DNA of 64,000 nt from Capitulum mitella (taxonomy: Eukaryota; Arthropoda; Thecostraca; Pollicipedomorpha; Pollicipedidae). Shown here one piece after another: positions 1-12,440 of the stretch. The position numbers and the translations under genes are program-made. How positions within the stretch are numbered: position 1 is the first letter of the stretch; each line of letters opens with the position of its first letter. The DNA lies in the NCBI GenBank assembly GCA_030062745.1, contig CP099844.1, forward strand, positions 22,010,596 through 22,074,595, written 5' to 3'. The notes below the pieces were generated by a model. It made no database searches, had not been told where the DNA came from, and saw only the letters and a list, made by a program, of their open reading frames with translations.

Positions 1-1812
1 GCAAGGGCGCGGGAAACCAGGGGGAGGTGGGGCAGCATCCCCAACTTTCTGAAATTTGGCATTGACCCTGTGGGAGTCAACTGGCAAGAATGGACCCGAA
101 ATGTTTGTTTGCCCCACGGGTGGAACTTTTGGGGCATTTTGGTGGCCTCCCCCCGTTGATTCGGGATTTTTAACATCCGTTCTTTTCGTGTTGCATGGCA
201 AGAATCACCTAAAAACGTCGGAATTAGTCGAAAATAGCACAGCCTCCAGTCATTTTTACAAAGGCCCGCCCTGTTCACCCCTCCCCCCTTACTGTGGAGG
301 AGTTCCCGCGCCCCTATGAGTCTGTCACAGGGTTGAGGGAGAAATGGTACACGGTGTTGAAGCTGTAGCATACCTGCACTCCCAATACGGGCTTGCGAGG
401 AACATCGTACCTGCCACCACATACCATTTTGTTTGGTCCCGTTGCTCCCCAGTAAGTCTTATCTCTCCTCCTTCAGCTCCATTTCTCTCAACTTTGAGGC
501 TTTTTTGGAAAAAAACAAAGACGTGTGTTTTTCCAAAATATGAAATGATTAACAGTGATGCTTTATCATTTCTCTCATTTGATAAATAGGTTCCGTTTCG
601 GTAAACGGTTGAAATGTGGACATTCGAGTGTCCCATATACGGGTCAAATGTGACAACAGGGGAGAACCGGGAGAGAAGGGGATGGATCCATGTCCTTCTC
701 TCCCGGTTCCTCTTTTTTTTGCAGTTCTGCGCGTGTGTCCCGAATGTTATAATGCATTCAAGTACCCGCCTCTTTTAATCCTGTTTTCATGGTTTAACGT
801 TCATCGGTGAAAACCCGAGTTCGTCGGACGCGATGTGAAAAATGAACGTTGAAACGATGAAATGATGGTTGCTTTCTAGCCATGTAGCATCGCCAAAAAA
901 TAAACGAGACCAGAATAAAGGAGAGGGCAGAACGCCAAGACCCGGGCGTGCCAAAGAACGAAATGCTACGAACGTATGCACACCGCCATGCTGCCCGCTA
1001 TAGCGCGCCATCATCCGCTGATCGAACCCTGCCGGCCAATCGAATAGCAGTTGCTTTAGCACTGCGCCGCCCTAATCCACCGAGTCCTTTGGTCATTAAA
1101 AGATAGGCTCTACGTCTAAAAGAAAAACATTAACGGCCGAGTGAGTGAAGCAATTATGAAGGCTCGTTACATAATTTATGAAGGTCCGTTTCAGAAAATA
1201 AGTGCTTGTGGTCTCTCGGAAATCCTTCTTATTCTGTCTCTCAGCTAAGTGTTGGCCGCATTGAAAGGCTAGGAATAAGCGAATCCCCTGTGTCTTTTCC
1301 TCTGGACCAACCATAGTTATCCTACTGCCTAAGGAACATTTGGAATGTAGCAGAAACTAGCACCTCTTCAGTCAAAAGGGCAATGACGTCATCAAGCATG
1401 TCAACTGAATGGAAGCCCAGGTAGCAATTTTCATGTCCTTGGTTGGGTGCTCGAACGTCTGGTTTGTAAGTTGTGAACATCATAGTCGCTCGGCGTTGCG
1501 TGATATATACGGCATTGCAGATTTGAGAGCTGCGATGCCGCTGGGCATGTGGATCGTGGTAGGCTAAAAGATACAGTGACGTTAAGTCAAAAGCAAAAAC
1601 CACATAGGACGGCTGGGCAGCGTGCGGGCAAGCGCTGTTGAAATAGGATCTTGGCACCAGGCAAGGCCTTACGCACCGTATTGAGTTTAATCAACTCTTG
1701 TGCACTGGGTCTTGCGCTGTTCGTACATTTGAATAAATTTTTAGTCACTTCATCAGCAACCATAGGTACCAGAACACCAGCCAGTTTTGAGGCCCCTGTT
1801 GGTGAAGGGGAA
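1..1812. other. Upstream region of Cul4, no gene recognised
   Basis: No protein family was recognised here. Bases 1-62 are a copy of a short dispersed repeat (family B, also near 46.7, 56.5 and 58.8 kb). The rest is unique-looking, CpG-normal sequence. Base composition changes near 1,690, where CpG becomes scarce, so the Cul4 transcription start is probably at about 1.5-1.7 kb; this is inference. A 111-codon open frame on the minus strand (1,322-1,657) resembles nothing I know. Confidence 0.4.
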
Positions 1813-2368
1813 ATGGCTGAAGCTGTTCAGTCCAAACGAGCAAATTTTTCTGCAATTAATCTTGGAGGAAATGGCATCAGTGCTGCAGCAGGCCAAGCTG
1901 CTGCCAAGACAGGGTCAGCAAAGAAGTTGGTCATCAAAAACTTAAGAGGTAAGTGGCTAGGCTTGTTCTGGTTAGGTATTCCAGGTGCGTGGTACTGAAA
2001 TTGCAAGGTCAAATGCTGCTGTTGCCTTTGTTTTGTATGTGGATAAGAATGCTGTAGTTTTAGTTGGTATTTTTAGACAATTTACAACAATGCTGGGCCA
2101 TGTCATTGGCAGAACTCCAGGCAACACTGAATGTAACCTGACTTAGTTAACCTAGTTATCCAGGATATTGCAGTTCCTGACATGTTGTAAATTGCTACTG
2201 CTGTTAATAAGAGGCTGTGCCAGACCTGTATCCATTTGTCAAATAACATTCTAGAGTGTCATCCCTAGGTCATCCAGAGTGGGTACATTATGTGGATGAT
2301 CAACTTAGGTCCCATGGCTTTGGCCCAGATGTAAGATTCCCATTTTGGACAATACATAAGTGAGTTTG

Positions 2369-2439
<71 letters not shown>

Positions 2440-5400
2440 TCAGTAATAAAAACAAACCCTGATCAGCAATGGGTATTCCAACACTGGCATCAGCAGAGAA
2501 ATAAGATCCCAAATAGATCAAAGGTACCAAAAGTAAGAAGAACAGAAGACCAAAACCATTGCACTGTTCTACAAAACTAAATGTTGTCAAGCCACCTTGT
2601 GGACTAGAAGGCATTGAAGCCAGTTGTGCTGAACAGTGCCAAGACTGATGAAGGAGAACACCAGGCTGAACCTGCAAATCTGATATGAAAGCAAGGAAAC
2701 TCAGTTGTCTCATCATGAAAAACAACATGACTCAAGACAACAACAAGCTCAAGAAGACCAATGTGATCTACAAGTTTACCTGCCCAACAAAGATTGCCAG
2801 ATTCATACAACCAATTTACCGAGAACACTAACAATGCATCTCTGAGAGGATGCCTCAACAGCCCATGACCCATGCCCATAAGCAAAGCATCACCCAACAT
2901 GATCACACCAACAGCACAACAATAATGAAGACATCCAGTGACAGAAGACATCTCCTGGTGCCAAATGCACCTCTCATCTAAGGGGACAGGCCATCCTTGA
3001 ACAAACAGCTTGTGTCTTTTGTGACATGGGGGCTATTTTCCCATTGATTAGAGTGTGTGCCCATAGAAGATGTCTTGGTTTGTAAGCATCTTGTGAGAAT
3101 TACAAGGCTCATTTATGCAATTGCTGTTTTTTTACAATTCCAAGCAATTATTCTGACTGCTTGAAAATGGATTATGGTATCCAGAATGTTGTAAAGTAAT
3201 AGAAACAAATGACCATTGGTGATGCATTATATCACTAAACAATATCAATTACCACCCAGATAATGAATGATTAGGTTGGTAAAAATTGAACAGATCAAAA
3301 AGAACAGTAATCAAATTGGGAAATTTACTGGTGCTGAATAGAACTTTTTTCAGGCAGGATGTACTACTTTAGTATTCCGATATATGTGTGTACACATATA
3401 TATATATATAGATTTATATGTATATATATTCCATTTTTATGGCCTTTCCAGTTTGAAAGATGCACCAAAAAGGTCATAAAAACATGGAACATGTCACTCT
3501 TTTCAACAAAACCTGTGTTGAAAAACCTCTCCTTAACTTACACCAATGCATTATATATTATATTGTTCTTTCCTTAACAATATGTTGTTTAGGCTGAATG
3601 TATTCTGGATGTAAGCCAAATCAATGTAATGACTGCAGTAACCTTTTTTATCTGCAGCCCATGAATATATCAGCCAATCATTCCAGAAAACATTAATATC
3701 TTCTGTAAGCATGAATGTCGTGAAATGAAGGCTGCTAGCATTTCACAGTTTTGCAATGCCCACTGTTGATCTTTATTTTTTTACTATTTCCTTTGTTTGT
3801 TGTTACTATTATTTTTGTGCTTCAAGAACGCCCGAAGTTACCGGAAAACTACCAAGAGGTAACATGGAGCAAGCTAAAGGAAGCAGTCTTGGCCATCCAG
3901 CAGTCACGCTCCATTGCGTACAGTCTGGAGGAGCTGTACCAGGCTGTGGAAAATATGTGCAACCACAAAATGGCTGCCCAGCTGTATACGGACTTAAAAG
4001 GTATGACTGTATTATAATCTTGACAGGTTGGTTTGCAAGTTCAATGTTGAGTGTTGGATTTGATGTGTTGCTAAAGGTTGCAAAATTAAAGGTGGTGGTT
4101 GGTTTTGAAAAATAAATTAAAATTTCAACAGAAGCAAAAAACAGTGTAATCTGAAGTCATTCCACATGCTAGTTTGTATTGTATGAACACCACCTGGCTC
4201 AGCTTTAACATAAAATCACCATCCTTTTAAGTCAGCATGGCTGCAAGTGTCATGGAACTGTGATGGGTATTTAACTGTTTCCTTTTCTTTTTGTTCCAGC
4301 TCTCACTGAGGCCCATGTGAAGTTACAGGTGGTGAAATTTTTGGGCGATGAGACGGCTGATCGAGACCTATTTCTGCGCGAGATGAACGAGTGTTGGCAG
4401 AGCCACTGCCGACAGATGATCATGGTCCGCAGCATCTTCCTGTACTTGGACCGCACCTACGTCCTGCAGTGTCCGGCTATTCTCAGTATATGGTAGGCCA
4501 TTTCAGATGTTTATATGCATTCCTTGGCATAATATTCTTGAGAACAAATTGACGTTTTCTCCCTTGACAGGTTACTGACTGGAATATGTTTAATCTGACA
4601 AATGTATTGCAGATAGATGCTGTCATTCTCCAGTCATTTGAGGGATTCATGTGCTGTTGAATGGACAGATGTGTGAGCTGTCAACCCACCATCCACCTGA
4701 CCGACCTTTCACAGCCAAGGTGTTTATGTGGGAGGGGGGGGTCATAGGCTTTAAAGCTTGAAAACTCGACCATGTGCTCTGTAAGGCATATTAACTATCT
4801 GGTCTTATATGGTAAAAATGTACATTACTTGCACAGAATGCTGTCTGTCAAATTTTGGTGGTTGCCTGGTAGAGTATATTTGACTGGGTTATTGGTGCTG
4901 GGTCAGTGCTGTTTCCCTGCCTAGCTGCTGCAGCCCCAGCCATCTCACGGCCTTTGACGATACCACCCAGGGACATGGGTCTGGACACGTTCCGCACGCA
5001 CGTGATCACGGACGAGCTGGTCCAGAACCGGACCGTGTCGGGCCTGCTGGCACTGATCGAGCGGGAGAGGGCGGGCGAGGCTGTCGACCGCATTCTGCTC
5101 AAGTCGCTGCTGCGCATGCTCTGCGACCTGCAGATCTACCAGGTCGCCTTCGAGGACAGGTTAGCGAGCTCTTGGTGTGAAGAGGACGTTCAGTAGCTGT
5201 AAGATGGGGCTGTACTATCACTGTGATGTCTTCTGGTTGTTTTCGTTTCTGGAAATGCAACAGTGGCAACAAGATACACATTCCAGTGGCACAGAGCACT
5301 TGAATCATGGTGCTGGTCAAATTGACATGCTGGTTCAGAAAAGCTCAGGTCTTTAGTTTGACTGCATTGTTGGTCTCCGTACACAGTAGTAGTTCTTGTT

Positions 5401-8400
5401 GGCATGACATCTGTTGTTCAGCAGAGGCTTTTGCGATCGTACCGTACGCCGAGGCTCTTTGAATTGCTTTTAGCTGGAAATGAAACAGTTAAGACTGAAG
5501 AATCCTCGAAGAAACTACTGGAAAATTCATGTGTCTCTCATACATCCCCCAGTGACGCAGTTGATCCATGTAAGAGTAACATTTTAAACGATAAAATAGA
5601 CTGCTTTTAGATTCAGCAATATTGGAATTACGGAAGGCGATTCGTTTCATAAAAAAATGTAATTCTGCGACAGTTTTTGCGAACACAAATAATGTAGCGG
5701 TCCATTATGATGGGCTCACTGTGCCGAAATGCAGCTGAGGTTCAGGATAGCATCACGTGCTGCCTGTGCGGTCCGGTCGAAACTGGTCCCGGCGGGCCCG
5801 TCGGCATTAGCTCCGGAGTCCGGCGACCCCGGCCCTTGTCAGCTGTGTCCGCTGACCGGCACCCCTCTGCCGGCGCAGGTTCCTGCAGGCCACCGACCGG
5901 CTGTACGCGGCCGAGGGCCAGCGGCTGCTGCAGGAGTGCGACGTGCCGGAGTACCTGAGGCACGTGGACCGCCGCCTCCAGGAGGAGCATGAGCGCCTGC
6001 TCTACTACCTGGACGTCTCCACGCGCCGCATGCTCATCTACTCGGTGGAGAAGCAGCTCATCAGCGAGCACCTGGTGACGCTGCTGCAGAAGGGGCTGGA
6101 CATGCTGCTGGAGCAGGGCCGGATCCCCGAGCTGCGCCTGCTCTACAACCTGGTGTCGCGCGTCAAGAACGGACTGCTCGAGCTCGGCGCCGGCATGAGT
6201 GTCTTCGTCAAGGTGCGCCTGCGCCGGCCGGCTGCGGCGGCGAAACGGTGCCGCCGTGAGCCGGGGCTGGCAGATGCGACTAAAGTGCCTGTCTGGCCGA
6301 CGCCTGTCAACCGGTCCGCGGGACCGATATTCGCACATTTCATGTTGTAGATGATCTAGTGATGAAGTAGTTTTAAAAGGGGTTTGTATGTTTGAAAATT
6401 GCGTTTCGTCTTAGAATCTGACGTCTTCCATTGTCACAATCATTACCACGCGAATTATATGGTCATATTGATTGCTGACATACAAGAGTGGGGCAGTAAG
6501 GTATGCATGCCTTTAATTGTGGTGGAGCGCGTGTCCATTTGGCAGTCGTTCAAGGCAGACTGAGCGTCCCGGACTCCGCAGAAACGTGGCCGGACGATCG
6601 TGGTGGACGAAGAGAAGGACCGCACCATGGTCCAGGAGCTGCTGGAGTTCAAGGATCACATGGACAACATCATGGCGCAGTGTTTCCAGAACAATGACAA
6701 GTTCTTGCAGCTGCTGAGGGACGCGTTCGAGAACTTCATCAACCAGAGGCAGAACAAGCCGGCCGAGATGATTGGTCAGTACATGAGGCAGGCATTGGGT
6801 CCAGTCTGGTGAGATTGCCATAACGAAAGGAACTGTTTGTTCAGTTACGCGTTGCCTAAATCTAAGGGCTTTTATTTGGGCTTTCCGTGTGGGTAAGCAT
6901 TAACGTAAACTGCCTCCAGGACTTTGATTTCGGTTTTCCGGATGTGATTAGGTGCTGACTCTTGCTGTCTCTCTCCACAGCCAAGTACATTGACAACAAG
7001 CTGCGCTCTGGTAATAAGGAGGCTACCGAGGAGGAGCTGGAACGACTAATGGACAAGATCATGGTGCTGTTCAGGTTCATCCACGGCAAGGACGTGTTCG
7101 AGGCCTTCTACAAAAAGGTACTGAAGGCCGTGTGTCTGGTTCTGGTTTGTCATGGTTCTGGTCGTCTGCTTGTTTTCGTTGGGCGAACAAAACCTGCGTG
7201 CTCCACACCCCAGCACTAGTTTTATGGACTCAATCGCCTCTCATGCAGATGCTCAGAGCTGTGTCCTCCGTATGCTGCAAACGGTTATAAATCATGATTC
7301 AGGTGCCAAAAAAACGTCGCACCGATATCATTTTGGTCGATTCGCACAGCGAGCCGTTTTGGACTTGCGATGTGTCAAAATGGCATAAGCTTGCGTTGCG
7401 CCGGCACGGAAGGCGCTCGCTCGGTGCTCTTCGGGCGCCGTGAAGAGCGGGGAAAGACAGTGAAACCGGACGAGTATCCTTGGTGTCTGGTGGGGAAATT
7501 TAAAAAAAAAAAAAAAAAAAATAAAAAAAAAAAAAAAAAAAAAAAAAAATGTCGAGGATGCGGTCTGTGATCTCTGGCGGCCGGCTGGTGGGTGGCCACG
7601 TTCTGATGTCGTGGTGTGGCGATCGGAGCTTCCGGCTGACGCTGGCGACGTCGACAGGATTTGGCCAAGCGGCTGCTGCTGGGCAAGTCGGCCAGCGTGG
7701 ACGCCGAGAAGTCGATGCTGAGCAAGCTGAAGCAGGAGTGCGGGGCCGGCTTCACCTCCAAGCTGGAGGGCATGTTCAAGGACATGGAACTCAGCAAGGA
7801 CATCATGCTAGCCTTCAAACAGGTGCGAACGTGCGCTGTTGCTGCATTTGATAGACGTGTATGCGGTGGTGCGCCGCTAAGAAATGAGTGTCGTGATTCT
7901 TTAAAGTAGTGTCTTTTAAGTTTGCTCTGGTTATTTTTATGTTCCTGGCTCGGGACTTGGCAAGCACACTTGGTGTTATGGCTCACGACAAGCACTGTAA
8001 ATGATGAATATCCATTGGAATTAAAATACTGGGAAGCTGGACGCTGTGGTGTTCATTTACCTTATAAGTAGTGGATTCATGTTTAACCTGTACAATAAAT
8101 CGAGTCATCCAATGCCTGATTTGCGGTCGGATTGCGTCCCCCTTTCAATTACGAAATGGGTAGTCGCGGGCTGAAACATATAATCTCTGTGACGATGCAT
8201 CCTCCTTTGATAACGATCCCCTGACCCCGAGCTGACCCAGCGTCGACCGGCAGCACCTGGCGAACTCGCGCGAGCCGCCGCCGCTGGACCTGAACGTCAA
8301 CATCCTAACGATGGGCTACTGGCCCACCTACACGCCGGTGGAGGTGCACCTGCAGCCAGACATGGTGCCCCTGCAGGACATGTTCAACAGGTTCTACCTG

Positions 8401-10927
8401 TCCAAGCACAGCGGCCGCAAGCTGCAGTGGCAACCGTCGCTCGGCCACTGCCTTCTCCGGGGGAACTTCAAATGTGTGAGTGTTGGCGGGGAAAGGGGGC
8501 AGCTAGGTCTCTGGCCCGGCCGAACGGGCCCACCGGCCGCTTATGGCAAGTTTCCCTTCCTCCATCTGGCTGACGCGGCCTTGGAGTGCGTGTTCGGCAG
8601 TGATTTGCGCACCCGTGAAGGCCTGGAGTGCTTGCAGGAACGGCATCTATTTCCGTCTCGCGTGGTGAGTTTTGTTAGCGTGTTAACACCTGACATATAC
8701 GACATTCTGTCTACCTTCTGGTGACAACCATGATATTGCCGAAGGTTAACACTAGATGCCCGAGTTTGAGTAATCTATGCGGCAAAAGTGGGCGCGGTAG
8801 ATCTAAAAATTGCAATTCCCCTCAGTCGACAGCACTTTGCAGTCCGTATCGGCCCCTGGGGAGAGGCCCTCTGTTTCGGCGCTCGTGTTCCGGCCCCGGC
8901 GTCACTGCGTGCGGATGTACGGGCCGTACCGTCCCGTTTACCGGCTCCGGCTCTTGCGCTGTCCGCAGGGCTACAAGGAGCTGCACGTCTCGCTGTACCA
9001 GGCGCTGGTGCTGCTGCTCTTCAACGATCGCGTCGAACTCACCCTGGAGGAGGTGCAGACGGCCACCAATATCGAGGTCAGAGAGGTGGATGGGCACGAG
9101 CGGTCCGGTGTGGCCCTTTTTTGTTGGCTTGCTTGTCTTGTTGAGAGGGGGGCTACCGGCTTGTGTATCCGGCTCTGATTTTGGGTTTGTGTATTCATCG
9201 GACTGTGCTTTGTTCGAGTTTGTCACGGATTGACCAACATCTCAGGATTTCCTGCATTTGGGTTGTGACAGTTGTGGGCGTAGCTCACCGCACAGAGCGT
9301 TATTTAGATTCATTCACTTCTCGCTCGTTTGCTTCCGGCTTGTGTTAGAAAGTTTGGACGAACATGGCATTGGATTTATATCATTTACCCGTCATTCCGT
9401 GATTCTTGAAGCTGGCTGAATTCGTCTGCCTTGTTTGAGGTACGGGGTCACGTTGCACACACGTCGCTCGTAGCGTGTTTGAGCCCAATACTACTGCCGT
9501 GCGTCAGTGGATGACGTTCTGACCGTTGGTCGATGCATTTTCCAGATAGAGGAGCTGAAGAGAACCATCCAGTCTCTGGCGTGCGGCAAGGCCCGCGTCA
9601 TTCAGAAAGTGCCCCGCGGCAAGGAGGTCAACCCGGGAGACAAGTTCGTCTTCAACAGGGAATTTACTCATCAGCTGTACAGAATCAAGATCAACCAAAT
9701 TCAGCTTAAGGAGACGGTAGGACGATTGTTGAAATTAGACGACTTTGGCTCGCGCTATAGACGGGTTTAGATAAATCGTGGTTCAACGTATGTGACGGGG
9801 ACGTTCATGTACGGGCTGGACGACCCCCGGTTGAGTAACGCGTTCACTGAGTATGCGTATCGCCAGGTGGCTTGTGTGTAATCTGAGGGGGGTCGTGGGG
9901 CGTGCTGCACTGCTGATATCGGCCCGCGGGACCTGACTGGCCGTCCCGGTACTCTCCCCCAGACGGAGGAGCAGAAGGACACGGAGGAGCGCGTGTTCCA
10001 GGACAGGCAGTACCAGATCGACGCGGCCATCGTGCGCATTATGAAGATGCGGAAGTCGCTGTCGCACAGCCTGCTCATTTCGGAGCTTTATCACCAGCTT
10101 AAGTCACAGTTCCAAGTCAAGGTATTGAGTCCCGACAGTTCGGGGTGCCCCACGTTGTTTTCTTCGTGCCACTCCAAGCTTTAACGTTTGTGTAGCTGTA
10201 ACTAAAGTGGTGTATGATTTATTTATTGGTATCATTAAAAATCGTAGTTCCGAGGCAAGCGATGACAATGAAAAGCAAGGGACACAGATACCCTTTTTAT
10301 TTGGCCGTCGAAATGCATTGTTTCAGTAAAAATTGAAGTTTACTCTCCTTTGAATCGTAGCGTTATACCTAACTCTGCCCAATGGCTGTTGGGAATGTGT
10401 CTGTTGCTAATGACCGGGAAATTATGGTTGGGCCATAATTTCATGATATCTGCACAATCCATTCTTTCTAGACAACTTCGCGAGGTATCTGGTTTGTGTC
10501 GTTACGCGTCTGGAAGGTGTTTTTCGTCTGAAAAGTCAGTCCCATTTGTCAATGCCTTGGGTTTTGCTTGCGACTTGTGGAAGTTTTGTTACATTCAGCT
10601 AGTAGTTCATCGTATTTAGTTCGCGACTGCGTCCTTTTCTGTTCGCGCTCCTTCGATGGGTCGTTTTGTCTTCGCGTGTTGTGAGTGAATTCTACCCTCT
10701 GAACGGGTCCGAACAAGTTTACGTTTACAAGTGTTGCCGATGACAGTGACATTGGTATCGTTCACCGCGTTGGCGTCTGTCACCCGTTCCCCGCCCGTAA
10801 CCTCACTAACGACGCGCGCCCGCCGCCGCAGCCGACCGACCTGAAGAAGCGGATCGAGTCGCTCATCGACCGCGACTACATGGAGCGGGACAAGGACAGT
10901 CCCAACACGTACAACTACGTGGCCTGA
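1813..10927 (+). CDS. Cul4: Cullin-4, scaffold of CRL4 (DDB1) E3 ubiquitin ligases, 13 exons, 758 aa
   Basis: Cullin-4 links DDB1-DCAF substrate receptors (N-terminal part) to the RBX1 RING subunit (C-terminal part) for ubiquitylation in nucleus and cytoplasm. Exons: 1813-1948, 3827-4000, 4300-4492, 4971-5159, 5879-6212, 6582-6774, 6981-7117, 7658-7822, 8254-8475, 8969-9076, 9546-9716, 9963-10121, 10832-10927. All introns are GT-AG and all phases join, giving 758 aa; human CUL4A has 759. Family landmarks in order are KKLVIKN at the end of exon 1, [30 protein letters not shown], the cullin-homology block [19 protein letters not shown] (exons 7-8), HSGRKLQW, and the C-terminal winged helix ending NTYNYVA. 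The neddylation motif IVRIMKMRK is in exon 12, with acceptor lysine 702 (codon 10044-10046). The first in-frame ATG is 1,813; frame-open sequence upstream lacks an ATG. Introns 1-2 are CpG-poor. Convergent with the LAPTM4 gene. CUL4A/B paralogy cannot be assigned in an invertebrate. Confidence 0.97.
1949..3826 (+). other. Cul4 intron 1 with CA/TA microsatellite, CpG-poor
   Basis: The donor GTAAGT follows ...KNLR and the acceptor is TTCAAG at 3,821-3,826. About 1.9 kb of AT-rich sequence with only a handful of CpGs. It holds a compound (CA)n(TA)n microsatellite at 2,367-2,440 and a second short TA run near 3,398-3,430. No coding signal. Confidence 0.8.
2367..2440. repeat. Compound (CA)n(TA)n microsatellite
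   Basis: About 13 CA units run directly into about 15 TA units in Cul4 intron 1. The TA half is self-complementary. Confidence 0.97.
7501..7549 (+). repeat. Poly(A) run in Cul4 intron 7
   Basis: Forty-eight adenines interrupted by one T lie between exons 7 and 8. It could be the tail of a retro-inserted fragment, but I do not recognise the sequence upstream. Length may be inexact in assembly. Confidence 0.85.
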
Positions 10928-12440
10928 GCGCGGCCGGCCGGCCCCGGGCGGCCGAGGGCGGCCCGGGCCGGCGGACGCGGCCCGGGCCCACGCCGGCCGC
11001 GCCCTCCTCAGCCGGCGCAGGCTCCTCCCGGCACCAGGTGCCGTGCGCGCCCGCGCGCGCGCGCAGGCAGGCGCGGGCCGCACGCCGTGTGCTACGTTGC
11101 TCTTTCCGTGCGTTTACGAAACGAATATAGATGGAACAGGTGGCGGATGTTTGCACTGGCGAGGACTAGCGCTTGATTCGTGGACGCATGGATGGATGCT
11201 GGGCGATTATGGTTGCTCTGTTCGACTTTCAGCAGTTGGAGCCCTTCATGTGACGAGTCGGTCGATTTCGTTTTGAGACGTGTGCGAGTCTGGTGGCTAG
11301 ACGTACCGGACTGCACCCTCTCAGCGGCAATATTCAGTCGCGTAAGAGCTCCGTTAGAACTTATCAGATCCGAGACGGTCATCGACCGTAATCCAACTGG
11401 GAGCCACGTTATACCGACATGGGCGACACGATCGACAGTCGCGACATTCAGTCCCACGTTGTTTAAGACCTGAGACAGCCGGAAGTGATGCTAGTGATTG
11501 AACAAAATACTCCTTTGAATGTCGCAGCGACAGCTTACGCTTGGGTTGGGTTGACGTTGGCATTGGGCTAACGCTGTGAACATGCCAATCGACCTCCGTA
11601 ACGTTCCCCCAAGCAGCCAGAGTCCTTTCAGTCACGCTTAGAACGAAACAAAGCCGAATCGACATTTCTTTGGCTTGTATTCACAGCAGATTTCCGAACC
11701 AAACATCACTCCATGACGTGCAGACCTCGAAGGTGCCGACACAGCGAGTCGCAGAGCTGAGGGTCACACCCGACATAAAACACGGCCGCCGAGCTCGGGC
11801 CGAGCGGCCCCGGGCGCCGATGACCAATCGAACCACATCGCGAGTGCTGGCCTGGGTGAAAGACAAACAAGCTGTGCGGCGGTAGGTGCGGCTGGCTGAT
11901 GTGGCGGAACTGCCTCCGCCAATAGAAACTACCACCCACGACGACTAACGGCGCACGCCGCCGCAGGTGGGAGGCCACGCGCACGGAGAGTCCACCGCCG
12001 CGGCAGCGGGCTCGCCACGCACGCCACCCGTCCACCATCCGGCAGCGCGTCCGTATCTAGCAGAGGAGTAAACGGCCGAGAGCTGGCGACCGCAGCCGCC
12101 GCCCCGGCGCCATCGGCCGGCTCGAGACCCACGCGTCCGCCCGGCCACAGCCGGCGGATGAGTTAGCGACACCGCGATTCCGGCGCAATCCTTCGGCCCG
12201 CGACCGACCCTGCCCTGGCTGCGCCGAAACAACTGCAAACACCGCGCCCCCCCCCGACCAGTCCGCTGTCCTGAATTCCACCCGCCGCCCGCCGGCCGGC
12301 AACTCACACATCACGCTGACAACCACCCGCGCCGGCCCGTCCGCTCTCGACTTCCACCCGCCGCCCGCCCGGCCGGCAACTGGGACGCTTCGGTTAAATA
12401 CACCTGCCGTCGCCCCCGGAGCCGGGAGGGGGAGGGGGTC
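10928..12440. other. Intergenic region between convergent Cul4 and LAPTM4 (3' UTRs)
   Basis: It begins with extremely GC-rich sequence (10,930-11,090, including a CG dinucleotide run at 11,051-11,064), then ordinary sequence, then CpG-rich sequence at 11,740-12,420 that should be the LAPTM4 3' UTR. An imperfect 44-bp block at 12,259-12,303 recurs at 12,338-12,381. No canonical AATAAA was found for either gene. Confidence 0.6.
12259..12381. repeat. Direct duplication in the presumed LAPTM4 3' UTR
   Basis: Two copies (12,259-12,303 and 12,338-12,381) share the core TTCCACCCGCCGCCCG followed by CCGGCAACT, spaced about 79 bp apart. Confidence 0.75.

Noticed and set aside
1322-1657. 111-codon minus-strand frame upstream of Cul4, a possible divergent gene.
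   Set aside because: No family resemblance, and the region probably contains the Cul4 promoter or 5' UTR.
2000-4250. CpG-poor, AT-rich segments look like vertebrate DNA and could be contamination or misassembly.
   Set aside because: They contain exons (Cul4 1-2, BAP18 1-2) whose phases and protein sequence join exactly with exons in CpG-normal DNA, so the blocks belong to the same genome.
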